64,000 bases of DNA from Parvularcula oceani. Its GTDB lineage: Bacteria > Pseudomonadota > Alphaproteobacteria > Caulobacterales > Parvularculaceae. Position 1 is the first letter of the stretch, and each line of letters begins with the position of its first letter. The translations under genes were made by a program, and so were the position numbers. Shown here in pieces: positions 44,160-52,737 of the stretch. The DNA lies in NCBI RefSeq assembly GCF_000733125.1, contig NZ_JPHU01000001.1:310001-374000 (forward strand). Reading direction: 5' to 3'. The notes below the pieces were generated by a model. The model saw only the letters and a list, made by a program, of their open reading frames with translations. It ran no database searches and was not told where the DNA came from.

Positions 44160-44398
44160 CGCTCGTCCTTCTTCGCCCATCGTTTCGCCGCCGCCTTCTT
44201 CGCGATGGCGGAGCGCTCTTCCGGCGTCAGCTTGCTCGCGCGAGCTGCGCCGCCCTTCTTCCCCATCGCAGCGGCGGCCTCGTCCTTCGGCTTCTCGCCA
44301 TAGTCCTCTTCCTCCTCGCCGGTCGCGATCTTCATCACGCGCACGGCGTTCCCGATCACGTCGGCGGGACGCTTCTCGCCTTTAGGACCCTTGGGCAT
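44156..44398 (-). CDS. Small basic KGG-motif protein in transposon
   Basis: An 80-residue, highly charged protein starting MPKGPKGEKRPADVIGNAVRV. The C-terminal half, MGKKGGAARASKLTPEERSA followed by IAKKAAAKRW, is a motif common in short alphaproteobacterial proteins often annotated as hypothetical or RNA-binding. It resembles a nucleic-acid-binding hairpin of helices. Its stop overlaps the end of the XRE-ImmA gene by four bases on the opposite strand. It follows the 86-residue gene by three bases, so those two form a short operon. Confidence 0.72.
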   Translation of the reverse strand: MPKGPKGEKRPADVIGNAVRVMKIATGEEEEDYGEKPKDEAAAAMGKKGGAARASKLTPEERSAIAKKAAAKRWAKKDER

Positions 44399-44401
44399 CG
44401 G

Positions 44402-44662
44402 TCAGTCATCCTTGTCAGCAAGGCGCTGCACCTCGGCGTCGTTGGCACCTTCGAGCGCATCCTGCATGTAGCCTACGAGGTCACCATCAGCAGCAGCATC
44501 TAGCTCAGCGCGTGGGATACCTTTCGCTTCTGCCTCGGCAACGCTTTGGTTCGCTAGGTCTCGCGCCTCGCTATGGTCCTGGGGATAGCCCGTCGCATGG
44601 ACGTGCTCATCCTTAAACCCTTCGAGGAAGTCGGCTGCTCTCTCGCTCACGCTAGCCTCCAT
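44402..44662 (-). CDS. Small acidic hypothetical protein at right end of transposon
   Basis: An 86-residue acidic helical protein starting MEASVSERAADFLEGFKDEH. The layout, SxRAxDFL near the start, then AEAKGIPRAELDAA and a terminal DLVGYMQDALEGA helix, is loosely like small DUF768-type proteins of alphaproteobacteria, a weak resemblance. ATG 44662 or GTG 44650 may be the start. It is the first gene of a two-gene unit with the KGG-motif protein, 67 bases inside the right inverted repeat. Confidence 0.6.
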   Translation of the reverse strand: MEASVSERAADFLEGFKDEHVHATGYPQDHSEARDLANQSVAEAEAKGIPRAELDAAADGDLVGYMQDALEGANDAEVQRLADKDD

Positions 44663-44723
44663 TCTGCTTGCCGCTAAGCATATCGGAAGCAGGGGCGACG
44701 ATGCAAACCCCAGCGCAAGATCG

Positions 44724-46403
44724 TCAGATTTCAAACTGAGACACTACCCGCCACCTGTTCACGATCGGATAGCGGCGGTCCCGCCCGAAATTCTTCGACG
44801 TGACCTTCGGGCCCGGCGGCGCCTGGCGGCGCTTGTATTCGGACAGATAGAGAAGGTGCTGGATGCGCAGCACCGTCTCCGCGTCGTGGCCGCGGGCCAC
44901 GATCTGCTCGACCGAGATCTCCTCCTCGACGAGGCCGTGCAGGATATCGTCGAGCACCGCATAGGGCGGCAGGCTGTCCTCGTCGCGCTGGTCCTGGGCA
45001 AGCTCGGCCGAGGGGGGCTTCGTGATGATCCGCTCGGGGATGACGGCGCCTTCCGGTCCTGCGCAATCCTTGGGCCGCGTCTCGTTACGGAAGCGGGCGA
45101 GATCGAAGACCCGTGTCTTGTAGACGTCCTTGATCGGGTTATAGGCGCCGTTCATGTCGCCGTAGAGCGTCGCGTAGCCGACCGCCATTTCGGACTTGTT
45201 GCCGGTCGTCAGCAGCAGCGCGCCGAGCTTGTTCGATAGCGCCATCAGCGTCGTGCCGCGAATGCGCGACTGGAGGTTCTCTTCGGTGACGTCCGCCTCC
45301 CGCCCCGCGAAGGCGTCCGCCAGCATGCCGCTGAACGCCTCGACGCCCGGCTCGATCGGGATCGTGTCATAGGCGACGCCGAGCGCGTCCGCGCAGGCGG
45401 CGGCGTCCTCCAGGCTCTCGGGCGAGGTATAGCGGCTGGGCAGCATGACGCAGCGCACATTCTCCGCGCCCAGCGCATCCGTCGCGATGGCCGCGACCAC
45501 GGCGCTGTCGATGCCGCCGGACAGGCCGAGGATCACCGATTGAAAACCGGACTTGCGGACATAGTCGCGCGTGCCCGTGACGAGGGCGCGCCAGACCAGC
45601 GGCTCCTCCTCTTCCCAGGCCACCTTCTGCACGGCCTGGCAGGTGAGGCTGCCCCCGGCCCCCTCCCGCCACTCGGTCATGGTGATCGCCCGGACGAAGA
45701 GCGGCGCCCGGCAGGCCGCCCCCGCCTTGGTCATCACGAAGCTGCCGCCGTCGAAGACGAGCTCGTCCTGTCCGCCCACCTGGTTGACGAAGATCAGCGG
45801 CAGGCCCGTCTCCCGCGCCCGCGCCTCGGCATGAAGCGCCCGCTCGGCATGGACCGTCTGCCGGAAGGGCGAACCATGCGGCACGATCAGGAGGTCCGCT
45901 CCGCGCTTGGCGAGGTGCTGCGCGACGGCCGGTTGCCACATGTCCTCGCAGGCCATCAGGCCGAGGGTGACGCCGCCAAAGGCCGCCGGCTCCGGCATGG
46001 GGCCCGGCCGGAAGGTGCGCGGCTCGTCGAAGACGCCGTAATCGGGCAGGCAGGACTTATACCGGACGGCCGTCACCGCGCCGTCCGCCAGCAGCACCAC
46101 CGCGTTGTAGGGCCGCGGATCGCCGCTATCGGACGGCCAGGGCGTGCCGACGACCAGTGCGGGCCCGTCCTTGGTCGCATTCGCCAGGGACAGCGCCGCC
46201 TGGCGGCAGGCCTCGGCATAGGCCGGGCGCAGGATCAGGTCCTCGGGCGGATAGCCCGAGACGATCAGTTCGGGACAGACGACGAGATCCGCCCCGAGGC
46301 CCGCCGCTTCCTCGTGGGCGTCCTTGATGAGGCGGATATTGCCCTTCACGTCCCCGACGAGCGGGTTCAGCTGAGCGAGCGCGATCTTGATCCGGTCCAA
46401 CAT
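44724..46403 (-). CDS. nadE: Glutamine-dependent NAD+ synthetase, C-terminus replaced by transposon sequence
   Basis: A 559-residue enzyme that amidates nicotinate adenine dinucleotide to NAD+. The N-terminal nitrilase domain supplies ammonia, with the Glu (CPELIVSGYPPEDL), Lys (YKSCLPDYGVF) and Cys (LGLMACEDMWQP) triad. The synthetase domain shows the P-loop (VILGLSGGIDSAVVAAIATD) and the segment TTGNKSEMAVGYATLYGD. It now ends NRWRVVSQFEI, where VVSQFEI comes from the transposon's inverted repeat plus four further bases; the native end was NRWREAATPAP. The conserved YPIVNRWR remains, so activity is probably kept. Confidence 0.95.
   Translation of the reverse strand: MLDRIKIALAQLNPLVGDVKGNIRLIKDAHEEAAGLGADLVVCPELIVSGYPPEDLILRPAYAEACRQAALSLANATKDGPALVVGTPWPSDSGDPRPYNAVVLLADGAVTAVRYKSCLPDYGVFDEPRTFRPGPMPEPAAFGGVTLGLMACEDMWQPAVAQHLAKRGADLLIVPHGSPFRQTVHAERALHAEARARETGLPLIFVNQVGGQDELVFDGGSFVMTKAGAACRAPLFVRAITMTEWREGAGGSLTCQAVQKVAWEEEEPLVWRALVTGTRDYVRKSGFQSVILGLSGGIDSAVVAAIATDALGAENVRCVMLPSRYTSPESLEDAAACADALGVAYDTIPIEPGVEAFSGMLADAFAGREADVTEENLQSRIRGTTLMALSNKLGALLLTTGNKSEMAVGYATLYGDMNGAYNPIKDVYKTRVFDLARFRNETRPKDCAGPEGAVIPERIITKPPSAELAQDQRDEDSLPPYAVLDDILHGLVEEEISVEQIVARGHDAETVLRIQHLLYLSEYKRRQAPPGPKVTSKNFGRDRRYPIVNRWRVVSQFEI
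44730..44748 (-). repeat. Terminal inverted repeat, right
   Basis: TTCAAACTGAGACACTACC, the exact reverse complement of 41292-41310. It now encodes the last residues of NadE on the minus strand. Confidence 0.95.
44749..44756. repeat. 8-bp target site duplication, right copy
   Basis: CGCCACCT, identical to 41284-41291, immediately outside the right inverted repeat and inside the nadE coding sequence. Confidence 0.92.
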
Positions 46404-46451
46404 GGCCTCAGAGCTAGACCAGAGCGCCGCCCGCGGCGAGCCCTCAACGCG

Positions 46452-47606
46452 TCATCGGACAGCCGCCGCGAAGGCCTCGCAGACGAATTCCGCCTGGGCG
46501 TCGCTCAGATAGGGATGCATGGGCAGGGACAGGACACGCTCCGCCGCCCGCTCGCAATTCGGCAGGGGCGTCTCGGGCAGGAAACGCGCGAAGGCCTTCA
46601 TCCGGTGAAGCGGCGTCCTGTAATAGACGGCCGTGGGCACGCCCGCCTCGGAAAGCCGCTCGCGCACGGCGTCCCGGTCATCGACCTGCACCGTGTAATA
46701 GCCGTAGCCCGAGGAGGTGCCGCGCGGGATCGCCTGGGCCTGCGCGAGACCGTCGAGCCCCTCGTCATAGATGCCGGCGACGCGGCGCCGCGCCTCGCGC
46801 TCGTCCCAGAAGATCGCGGCCTTTTCCAGCAGCACGCCCGCCTGGAAGCTCGACATCCGGCCGTTCAGGCCCACCCGCACGCTCTCGGCCCGCGCCTCGT
46901 CCGTGCCGTGCCAGCGGATCGACCGGCACAGTTCCGCCATCTCGCCCGACTGCGTGAAGACCGCGCCGCCATCGCCATAGCCGCCGAGCGCCTTGCCCGG
47001 AAAGAAGGACGTGCCCGTCGTGTCCGCCAGGCTGCCGACCCTGCGTCCGTCCTGCTCGCCGCCGAAGCTCTGCGCCCCGTCCGCGAAGAGCTCCATCCCC
47101 TCGGCCTCGCACACCGCGCGCAGCGCCGGGTAGTCCGCCGGCACGCCGAACAGGTCCACCGCGCAGACGAGGCGCGGGGTCAGACCGGCCTTTCTCGCCT
47201 GCCCGATCCTGATTTTCAGGTCCTCCGGATCCATGTTGAACGTGTCCGGACGGATATCGACGAAGACCGGCGTTCCGCCCGCCAACGCCACCGCGTTCGC
47301 CGTCGCGTTATAGGTGAAGGCCGGAACGAAGACGGCATCCTTCGGCGTCAGCTCCAGCGCCATCATCGGAATGACCAGCGCGTCCGTGCCCGACGAGCAG
47401 GCGATGCAGTGCTCCGCCCCCACTTGTTCGGCCAATAGGGTTTCGAGCTCCTCGATCTCGGGACCGGCGATATAGCGGCCATGATCGAGCACCGCCGTCA
47501 GCCGCGCCTCGACCTTGTCGCGGATCCGCGCCTGCTGCGCCACGAGGTCGATGAAGGCGATGGGCGCGACGCCCTCGCGATCGTCCGCCTTCGGCATGAT
47601 AGCCAT
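46452..47606 (-). CDS. DegT/DnrJ/EryC1/StrS-family sugar aminotransferase
   Basis: A 384-residue PLP enzyme that puts an amino group on a keto-sugar nucleotide. It has CIACSSGTDALVIPMMALEL near the start, the PLP-binding Asp region (ELFADGAQSFGG) and the Schiff-base lysine (SFFPGKALGGYGDGGAV). It resembles WbpE/WlbC-type UDP-3-keto-GlcNAcA aminotransferases. The neighbouring Gfo/Idh dehydrogenase supports making an amino sugar. ATG 47606, with AAGGAGG seven bases upstream, shares one base with the upstream gene's TGA stop (TGATG). Confidence 0.9.
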   Translation of the reverse strand: MAIMPKADDREGVAPIAFIDLVAQQARIRDKVEARLTAVLDHGRYIAGPEIEELETLLAEQVGAEHCIACSSGTDALVIPMMALELTPKDAVFVPAFTYNATANAVALAGGTPVFVDIRPDTFNMDPEDLKIRIGQARKAGLTPRLVCAVDLFGVPADYPALRAVCEAEGMELFADGAQSFGGEQDGRRVGSLADTTGTSFFPGKALGGYGDGGAVFTQSGEMAELCRSIRWHGTDEARAESVRVGLNGRMSSFQAGVLLEKAAIFWDEREARRRVAGIYDEGLDGLAQAQAIPRGTSSGYGYYTVQVDDRDAVRERLSEAGVPTAVYYRTPLHRMKAFARFLPETPLPNCERAAERVLSLPMHPYLSDAQAEFVCEAFAAAVR

Positions 47607-48538
47607 CACAGGACCTCCTTGGCCGCCTGTTCGATGATCGTCGCGAGCTTCAGCGCGGCGCGCCCCTCCGCCCCTCCGACACCGCGCATGGCTCCCCCGC
47701 GCACGGCGTCGAGGAAGCTTCGCGTGCCGTATCCGAGCGGATCCTCCAGCGCCAGGGAGCCGCCGCCGCCGAGGCTCGCCTTGAGCGGCGTCCCTGTCTC
47801 GTTCGTGACCTCACGCGAGAGGAAATCGAGGTGCAGCCGCCCGTCCGGGTAGTGCAGGGCGAGGTCGCGCACCGGCTCCCGGGCGAGGCGGGACGCCGAA
47901 AGCTGCGCCTCGAGCCCGCTGGCGAAGCGCAGGCGCGCCTCGACGTGATCGGCGTTCTCACCATGCTCGGCCCGCGCCTCGCACGTGGCGATCTCCGCCT
48001 CGTCCGTTCCGGCCAGCTTCGCCAGAAGATCGAGATCGTGGATCATCAGGTCCATGACCACCGACACGTCCAGCGCCCGCGGCGAGAAGCGGTTGAGGCG
48101 CCGCGCGGCGAAGCGCTGCGGCCGCTCGGGCCGGTCGAGAAGGCCCAGCGCCTCGGCGACATAGCGCTCCTGATGGCCGACCTGCAGGATCAGCCCCGCC
48201 TCTTCGGCCATGAAGATCAGCGTGTCCGCCGCCTCGACCGTCATGGCCACGGGCTTCTCGATCAGAACATGCCGGCCGCGCTCCATCGCCCGCCCGGCGA
48301 GTTCGGCGTGGAACGGCGCGGGCGTGGCCACGGTCAGGACGTCGACCGCATGCAGAAAATCAGCATAGCCCGTGAAGGCCTGCGCGCCATGCGCCTCGGC
48401 CAGCGCCTGCGCCTTTTCGGGCACGGGGTCGAAGATGGCGGCCAGCCGCACGCCTTCGGCCGCGGCATATTTCTGCGCGTGGTAGCCGCCGAACACGCCT
48501 GCGCCGGCGACCCCGGCCCTGATCTCGCCTTCCATCAT
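47606..48538 (-). CDS. Gfo/Idh/MocA-family sugar dehydrogenase
   Basis: A 310-residue NAD(P)-dependent oxidoreductase. The Rossmann motif is AGVAGAGVFGGYHAQKYA; the family motif EKPVAMTVEAA with the conserved Lys and QVGHQERY follow. It probably oxidises a sugar nucleotide to the 3-keto form used by the aminotransferase next to it, as WbpB/WlbA do. The acetyltransferase and UDP-GlcNAc dehydrogenase of that pathway are not in this window. Confidence 0.87.
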   Translation of the reverse strand: MMEGEIRAGVAGAGVFGGYHAQKYAAAEGVRLAAIFDPVPEKAQALAEAHGAQAFTGYADFLHAVDVLTVATPAPFHAELAGRAMERGRHVLIEKPVAMTVEAADTLIFMAEEAGLILQVGHQERYVAEALGLLDRPERPQRFAARRLNRFSPRALDVSVVMDLMIHDLDLLAKLAGTDEAEIATCEARAEHGENADHVEARLRFASGLEAQLSASRLAREPVRDLALHYPDGRLHLDFLSREVTNETGTPLKASLGGGGSLALEDPLGYGTRSFLDAVRGGAMRGVGGAEGRAALKLATIIEQAAKEVL

Positions 48539-48602
48539 GCCGCCCTCTTAATCCGCGCAGGACGGCACGCACGTCACAGGCGGTTGCCGCTCGTTACCGC
48601 TA

Positions 48603-49967
48603 TTACGCCGCCGCCGCGGCACGCCGCCGGTCCTCGCGCAGCTTCTCGGCGAGGGTGAAGGCCAGCTCCAGCGCCTGGTTGGCGTTGAGGCGCGGGTCGC
48701 AATGGGTGTGATAGCGATCCGACAAATCCGCCTCGGAGATCGCCTGGGCGCCGCCGAGGCATTCGGTCACGTCCTGCCCCGTCATCTCGAAGTGGACGCC
48801 GCCGGGATAGGCCCCCTCGCCCTCGCAGGCCTCGAAGAACTGGGTCACCTCGGACAGGATCCGGTCGAAGGGCCGCGTCTTGTAGCCGGTCTGCGCCTTG
48901 ATCGTGTTTCCGTGCATCGGGTCGGAGGACCAGACGACAGTGCGCCCCTCTTCCTGCACCCGCCGCACGAGGCGCGGCAGGCCGCCCGCCACCTTGTCGG
49001 CGCCGAAGCGGCTGATGAGGACGATCCGCCCCGCCTCGTCCTGCGGGTTGAGGATGTCGAGCAGCGCGATCAACTCGTCGGGCTCCATGGTCGGGCCGCA
49101 TTTGATGCCGATCGGGTTCTCGATCCCGCGGCAGAACTCGACATGCGCGCCATCGGGCTGGCGGGTGCGGTCGCCGATCCAGATCATGTGGGCGGAGGTG
49201 TCGTAATAGCGGCCCGTGGTGGAGTCGGTTCGCGTCATCGCCTGCTCATAGCCGAGCAGGAGGCCCTCATGGCTCGTATAGAACTCGACCTCGGTCAGCG
49301 CCTTCTGACCGCCCGCGGTGATGCCGCAGGCATCCATGAAGGCCATCGCCTCTGAAATCTTGTCGGCCAGCGCCATGTAGCGCTCGCCCTGCGGGCCGCT
49401 GGCGAATTCGAGGTTCCACCGATGCACGTTGCGTAGGTCGGCATAGCCGCCCTTGGCGAAGGCGCGCAGCAGGTTCAGGGTCGAGGCGGACTGGCCATAG
49501 GCCTTGAGGAGGCGCTGCGGGTCGGGAACGCGCGCTTCCGGCGTGAAAGCCATGCCGTTGATGTTGTCCCCCCGATAGCTCGGCAGGGTGACGCCCTCGA
49601 CGGTCTCGACGGCGCTGGAGCGCGGCTTGCCGAACTGCCCCGCGATCCGGCCGACCTTCACCACCGGCATGGCCGCGCCATAGGTCAGCGCCACCGCCAT
49701 CTGCAGAAGGACGCGGAAGGTGTCGCGGATATTGTCCGGCGCGAACTCCTTGAAGCTCTCCGCGCAATCCCCGCCCTGCAGCAGGAAGGCCTCGCCGCGC
49801 GCGACCTGCGCCAGGCGGTCGCGCAAGGTGCGCGCCTCGCCCGCGAAGACGAGCGGCGGATAGCCCGACAACTCCCGCTCGACCTCGGCCAGCGCCGCAG
49901 GATCGGGATAATCGTCAGGAATGTGCCTGGCCGGCTTGTTCCGCCAGCTGTCCGGGGACCAGGTCAT
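48603..49967 (-). CDS. Class II 3-deoxy-7-phosphoheptulonate (DAHP) synthase
   Basis: A 454-residue enzyme that starts the shikimate pathway by joining phosphoenolpyruvate and erythrose-4-phosphate. It begins [20 protein letters not shown] and contains [14 protein letters not shown], with the metal-binding Cys, [13 protein letters not shown], and [13 protein letters not shown] with the His ligand. Sequence and length match the plant/bacterial class II type rather than AroG-type class I. ATG 49967 is preferred to the open frame at 49979. Confidence 0.96.
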   Translation of the reverse strand: MTWSPDSWRNKPARHIPDDYPDPAALAEVERELSGYPPLVFAGEARTLRDRLAQVARGEAFLLQGGDCAESFKEFAPDNIRDTFRVLLQMAVALTYGAAMPVVKVGRIAGQFGKPRSSAVETVEGVTLPSYRGDNINGMAFTPEARVPDPQRLLKAYGQSASTLNLLRAFAKGGYADLRNVHRWNLEFASGPQGERYMALADKISEAMAFMDACGITAGGQKALTEVEFYTSHEGLLLGYEQAMTRTDSTTGRYYDTSAHMIWIGDRTRQPDGAHVEFCRGIENPIGIKCGPTMEPDELIALLDILNPQDEAGRIVLISRFGADKVAGGLPRLVRRVQEEGRTVVWSSDPMHGNTIKAQTGYKTRPFDRILSEVTQFFEACEGEGAYPGGVHFEMTGQDVTECLGGAQAISEADLSDRYHTHCDPRLNANQALELAFTLAEKLREDRRRAAAAA

Positions 49968-50036
49968 GCCGCCTCGCAAGAATGAAGTCCGGCCAAGTTA
50001 GGCAAGGCCTTCCCCCGGCGCAACGGCAGGGGGCGG

Positions 50037-50537
50037 TTACGCCGCAACGCCTTCCAGCGCGAGAAGCCGCTTCTTGCGTTCCGCGCCGAAGGCATAGCCG
50101 CCGAGGCCGCCGCTTCCGCCAAGCACGAGGTGGCAGGGCACGAGGACGGCGACCTTGTTCGCGCCGCAGGCGCCGCCCACCGCGCGGGCCGCCCGGGGCT
50201 TGCCCAGGCGCCGGGCAAGCTCGCCATAGGTGACGGTTTCCCCTGACGGAATCTCGCACAGCGCCTGCCAGAGCTCTTCCTGGAAGGCGGTGCCTCGCAG
50301 GTCGAGCGGCAGGTCCGGGCGGCGGCCGCCCTCGGCGAGGAAGCGCTCGACGGCGGCGGCCCAGCCGATCAGCGGGTCGCCGGCCCCAGCGGGCATCGCG
50401 TCGGGAAGGGCGGCCCTGACCGCGCCTTCGGCCGTCTCGCCTTCGCCAAGGAAGGTCAGGAGGCACACCCCGCGCCGCGTCGCCGCGATGGCGGCAGGGC
50501 CGAGCGCGGTCTTCAGGGACAGATAGGTGACAGTCAT
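50037..50537 (-). CDS. ogt: Methylated-DNA-protein cysteine methyltransferase (Ogt type)
   Basis: A 166-residue suicide repair protein that takes alkyl groups from O6-alkylguanine. The DNA-binding segment EELWQALCEIPSGETVTYGE, the arginine finger (AARAVGGACGANKVAV) and the acceptor cysteine in LVPCHLVLG are present. The usual PCHRV is PCHLV here: the residue two after the active cysteine is Leu instead of Arg. The reactive Cys and His remain, so transfer is probably possible, but the change is unusual. Confidence 0.9.
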   Translation of the reverse strand: MTVTYLSLKTALGPAAIAATRRGVCLLTFLGEGETAEGAVRAALPDAMPAGAGDPLIGWAAAVERFLAEGGRRPDLPLDLRGTAFQEELWQALCEIPSGETVTYGELARRLGKPRAARAVGGACGANKVAVLVPCHLVLGGSGGLGGYAFGAERKKRLLALEGVAA

Positions 50538-50683
50538 GGCTGCGCCTCCTTGGCAGGAACGTCCCGTCCGCCGCCATACTAGACCAGGCCCGCGAACGGC
50601 GCAGCGTTTCTGCGCAGGCGAGCGGGAACGGAGAGCGGCGCCCGCCCGTCTCTAACGCAAGCAGGACACTCATCGAGGATGCC

Positions 50684-51772
50684 ATGACGCGATTGATCGC
50701 TTCCCTTCTCGCCGGATCGGCGCTCGCAGCGCCCGCCGCCGCCCATTCCCTCCCGGCGCAGAATCATGACCGCGCGGCCCAGCCATCAGAGCCCGAGCAG
50801 GTGCGGGAAAGCGTCGCCGACGGCCTCTACGTCATCACCGGGCGCGGCGGGAACATCCTCTTCTCGACCGGAGAGGACGGCACGTTCGTGGTCGACGACC
50901 AGTTCGCGGATATCGCGGACACCAATCTGCAGCTGATCGAGGAGGTTTCGGACGGCCCCGTCGTCTTCGTCCTCAACACGCATTATCACGGCGATCACAC
51001 CGGTGGGAACGCCGACTTCACGCGCGCCGGCGCCACCATCGTCAGCCATGACAATGTCCGCCGGCGCCTGTCCGGCCAGGACGGCACGGCAGGCAGCGCC
51101 CTGCCCGTGATCACCTTCAGCGAGGAAGCCACCTTCCACTGGAACGGCCAGCCCATCCGCGCCGTGGCCCTGCCCGATGCGCATACGGACGGCGACGCCA
51201 TGGTCTATTTCGCCGAGGCCGACATTCTGCATACGGGCGATGTCTTCTTCTCGGGCCGCTATCCCTATATCGACGTCGAGGCCGGCGGCTCGGTCGCAGG
51301 CATGATCGCGGGGCTCGAACGCATCGCGGAGGTCGCGGGGCCGGAAACCAGGATCGTACCCGGCCACGGCCCCGTCTCGACGCGGGCGGACGTGGAAGAG
51401 GCGATCGAGGTCCTGACCCATGCCCGCGACCGGGTGCAGGCGCGCATCGATGCGGGCGATGACCGCGAGGCGGTGATCGCGGCAGACCTCCTCGGCCGCT
51501 ACGACGATGATTACGCTTGGCGTTTCATCACCGCCGAACGCATGGCCGGGCAGGTCTATGACGCCCTGACGGCCGAAGGCGGCGAGCCCGCAGCCGCGGC
51601 CGCGCGCTCCGACCCCCTGAGCATGGTCCGCGCCACAGCGGCCGAGCGGCGCCGCGCGCGCCAGGAAGCCGGCGACAATGCGGAGGGCATGCAGCCCTCA
51701 GACCCGGTCGAACCCGCAGTGCCGCCCACCGCGCCCGACACGGTCTCGCCGACGCCCAATAGAGGCGGCTGA
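50684..51772 (+). CDS. Exported metallo-beta-lactamase-fold hydrolase
   Basis: A 362-residue protein with a signal peptide (MTRLIASLLAGSALAAPAAA). The zinc-binding HxHxDH motif is NTHYHGDHTGGN. Further ligands are His in PDAHTDGDA, Asp in LHTGDVFFSG and His in VPGHGPVS. The C-terminal 100 residues are Ala/Pro-rich and probably disordered. The type is close to periplasmic MBL-fold hydrolases rather than true carbapenemases; the substrate is unknown. It is not related to the AraC regulator gene except by position. Confidence 0.87.
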   Translation: MTRLIASLLAGSALAAPAAAHSLPAQNHDRAAQPSEPEQVRESVADGLYVITGRGGNILFSTGEDGTFVVDDQFADIADTNLQLIEEVSDGPVVFVLNTHYHGDHTGGNADFTRAGATIVSHDNVRRRLSGQDGTAGSALPVITFSEEATFHWNGQPIRAVALPDAHTDGDAMVYFAEADILHTGDVFFSGRYPYIDVEAGGSVAGMIAGLERIAEVAGPETRIVPGHGPVSTRADVEEAIEVLTHARDRVQARIDAGDDREAVIAADLLGRYDDDYAWRFITAERMAGQVYDALTAEGGEPAAAAARSDPLSMVRATAAERRRARQEAGDNAEGMQPSDPVEPAVPPTAPDTVSPTPNRGG

Positions 51773-51821
51773 CCGATCGCCTCTGGACGAAAGGGGACGG
51801 AGCGGGAATCCTGAGGCCCTG

Positions 51822-52703
51822 ATGACGCAGGGCCTCCAGATCGCTACGGCGCACAGCCGCACTCCGCGCGCGCCGGGTCCCGGCGGCCGCGCCGTCCTGT
51901 CGCTGCTGCCGCGCGGCGACAGCGTGGTCTGGGGCCGCTCTTTATCGGTGAAATACGTTCTCGACGGCGAAGAGCGCTACCGGGTCGGCAAGACCACGCA
52001 TATCGTCCGGCCGGGCCGGTTCCTCGTTCTGGAGACTTCCGTCCCGATCGAAGCCATCCTGCCCCGTGCCGCGGCGGGCTTCTGCCTGTCCCTGCCGGCA
52101 GGGCGTGGCAGCGGCTCGCCTCTGTGCCGCGGCGGCATCGTCTTCGAAGCGCAGAACAGCGCGCTTGGCCGCAGCCTGTCCGATGCCGCAAGCCGTCTTG
52201 CGGCCCGCTCTTCCGAGAATGACGGCCTCGGCGATCTTTTCGCTGAGACCGGCGCCGGCCTGCCCGCCCTGCTGCGCGAGGCGGAGATGGCGATGAGCCG
52301 GCTCGAAGTCGCCAAGCAGGCAACGCGGCAGGATCTCCTGCAGCGCCTCGAGGCGGCGCGGGCCCTCATGGCACGCACGCTTCACCGTCCGCTGAGCGTG
52401 GCCGAGATGGCGGATGCGGCCGGCATGTCGCCCTTTCACTTCGTCCGCCGCTTCGCCGAGGCTTATGGCGAGCCGCCCGCCGCCCAGCATGCCCGTCTGC
52501 GCCTGTGCGAAGCCGCGGACGGACTTTTGGGCGGCCTCTCGGTCGGCGAGGCGGCGAAGCGAGCCGGTTTCGCCTCCACCGGCAGCTTCAGCCGGGCCTT
52601 CCGCGCGCGGTTCGGCCTCAGCCCGAGCGGCCTGCGCGACCTGCCGCCGCAACGGATCGCGCAGATCTTGCGAAACTCAAGGCAGGACGGTTCTCCCGCC
52701 TGA
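51822..52703 (+). CDS. AraC-family transcriptional regulator
   Basis: A 293-residue regulator. The N-terminal 160 residues look like a cupin-type sensor, with the fragment YRVGKTTHIVRPGRFLVLET. The C-terminal two helix-turn-helix motifs are LSVAEMADAAGMSPFHFVRRFAEAYG and VGEAAKRAGFASTGSFSRAF, given here in parts (first ADAAGMSPFHFVRRF; second AKRAGFASTGSFSRAF). ATG 51822 is in frame and near the beginning of homology. It lies 34 bases before the phosphatase-hydrolase fusion gene and may regulate it. Confidence 0.87.
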   Translation: MTQGLQIATAHSRTPRAPGPGGRAVLSLLPRGDSVVWGRSLSVKYVLDGEERYRVGKTTHIVRPGRFLVLETSVPIEAILPRAAAGFCLSLPAGRGSGSPLCRGGIVFEAQNSALGRSLSDAASRLAARSSENDGLGDLFAETGAGLPALLREAEMAMSRLEVAKQATRQDLLQRLEAARALMARTLHRPLSVAEMADAAGMSPFHFVRRFAEAYGEPPAAQHARLRLCEAADGLLGGLSVGEAAKRAGFASTGSFSRAFRARFGLSPSGLRDLPPQRIAQILRNSRQDGSPA

Positions 52704-52737
52704 CCGCATTCTGCTTTGCTGCGCCGGACCGAAGACG

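Larger units (their letters stand above)
41292..44748. mobile_element. Cargo-carrying IS1-type transposon, 3,457 bp
   Basis: The element is bounded by perfect 19-bp inverted repeats and an exact 8-bp target duplication. Inside are a DDE transposase (minus), a coupled two-gene plus-strand operon encoding an unknown protein and an XRE-ImmA/IrrE protein, and two small minus-strand genes. The interior from about 42240 to 44160 is visibly less G+C-rich than the chromosome around it. It interrupts the end of nadE. Single-transposase elements with passenger genes are known in several IS families; I do not recognise this particular one. Confidence 0.9.
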
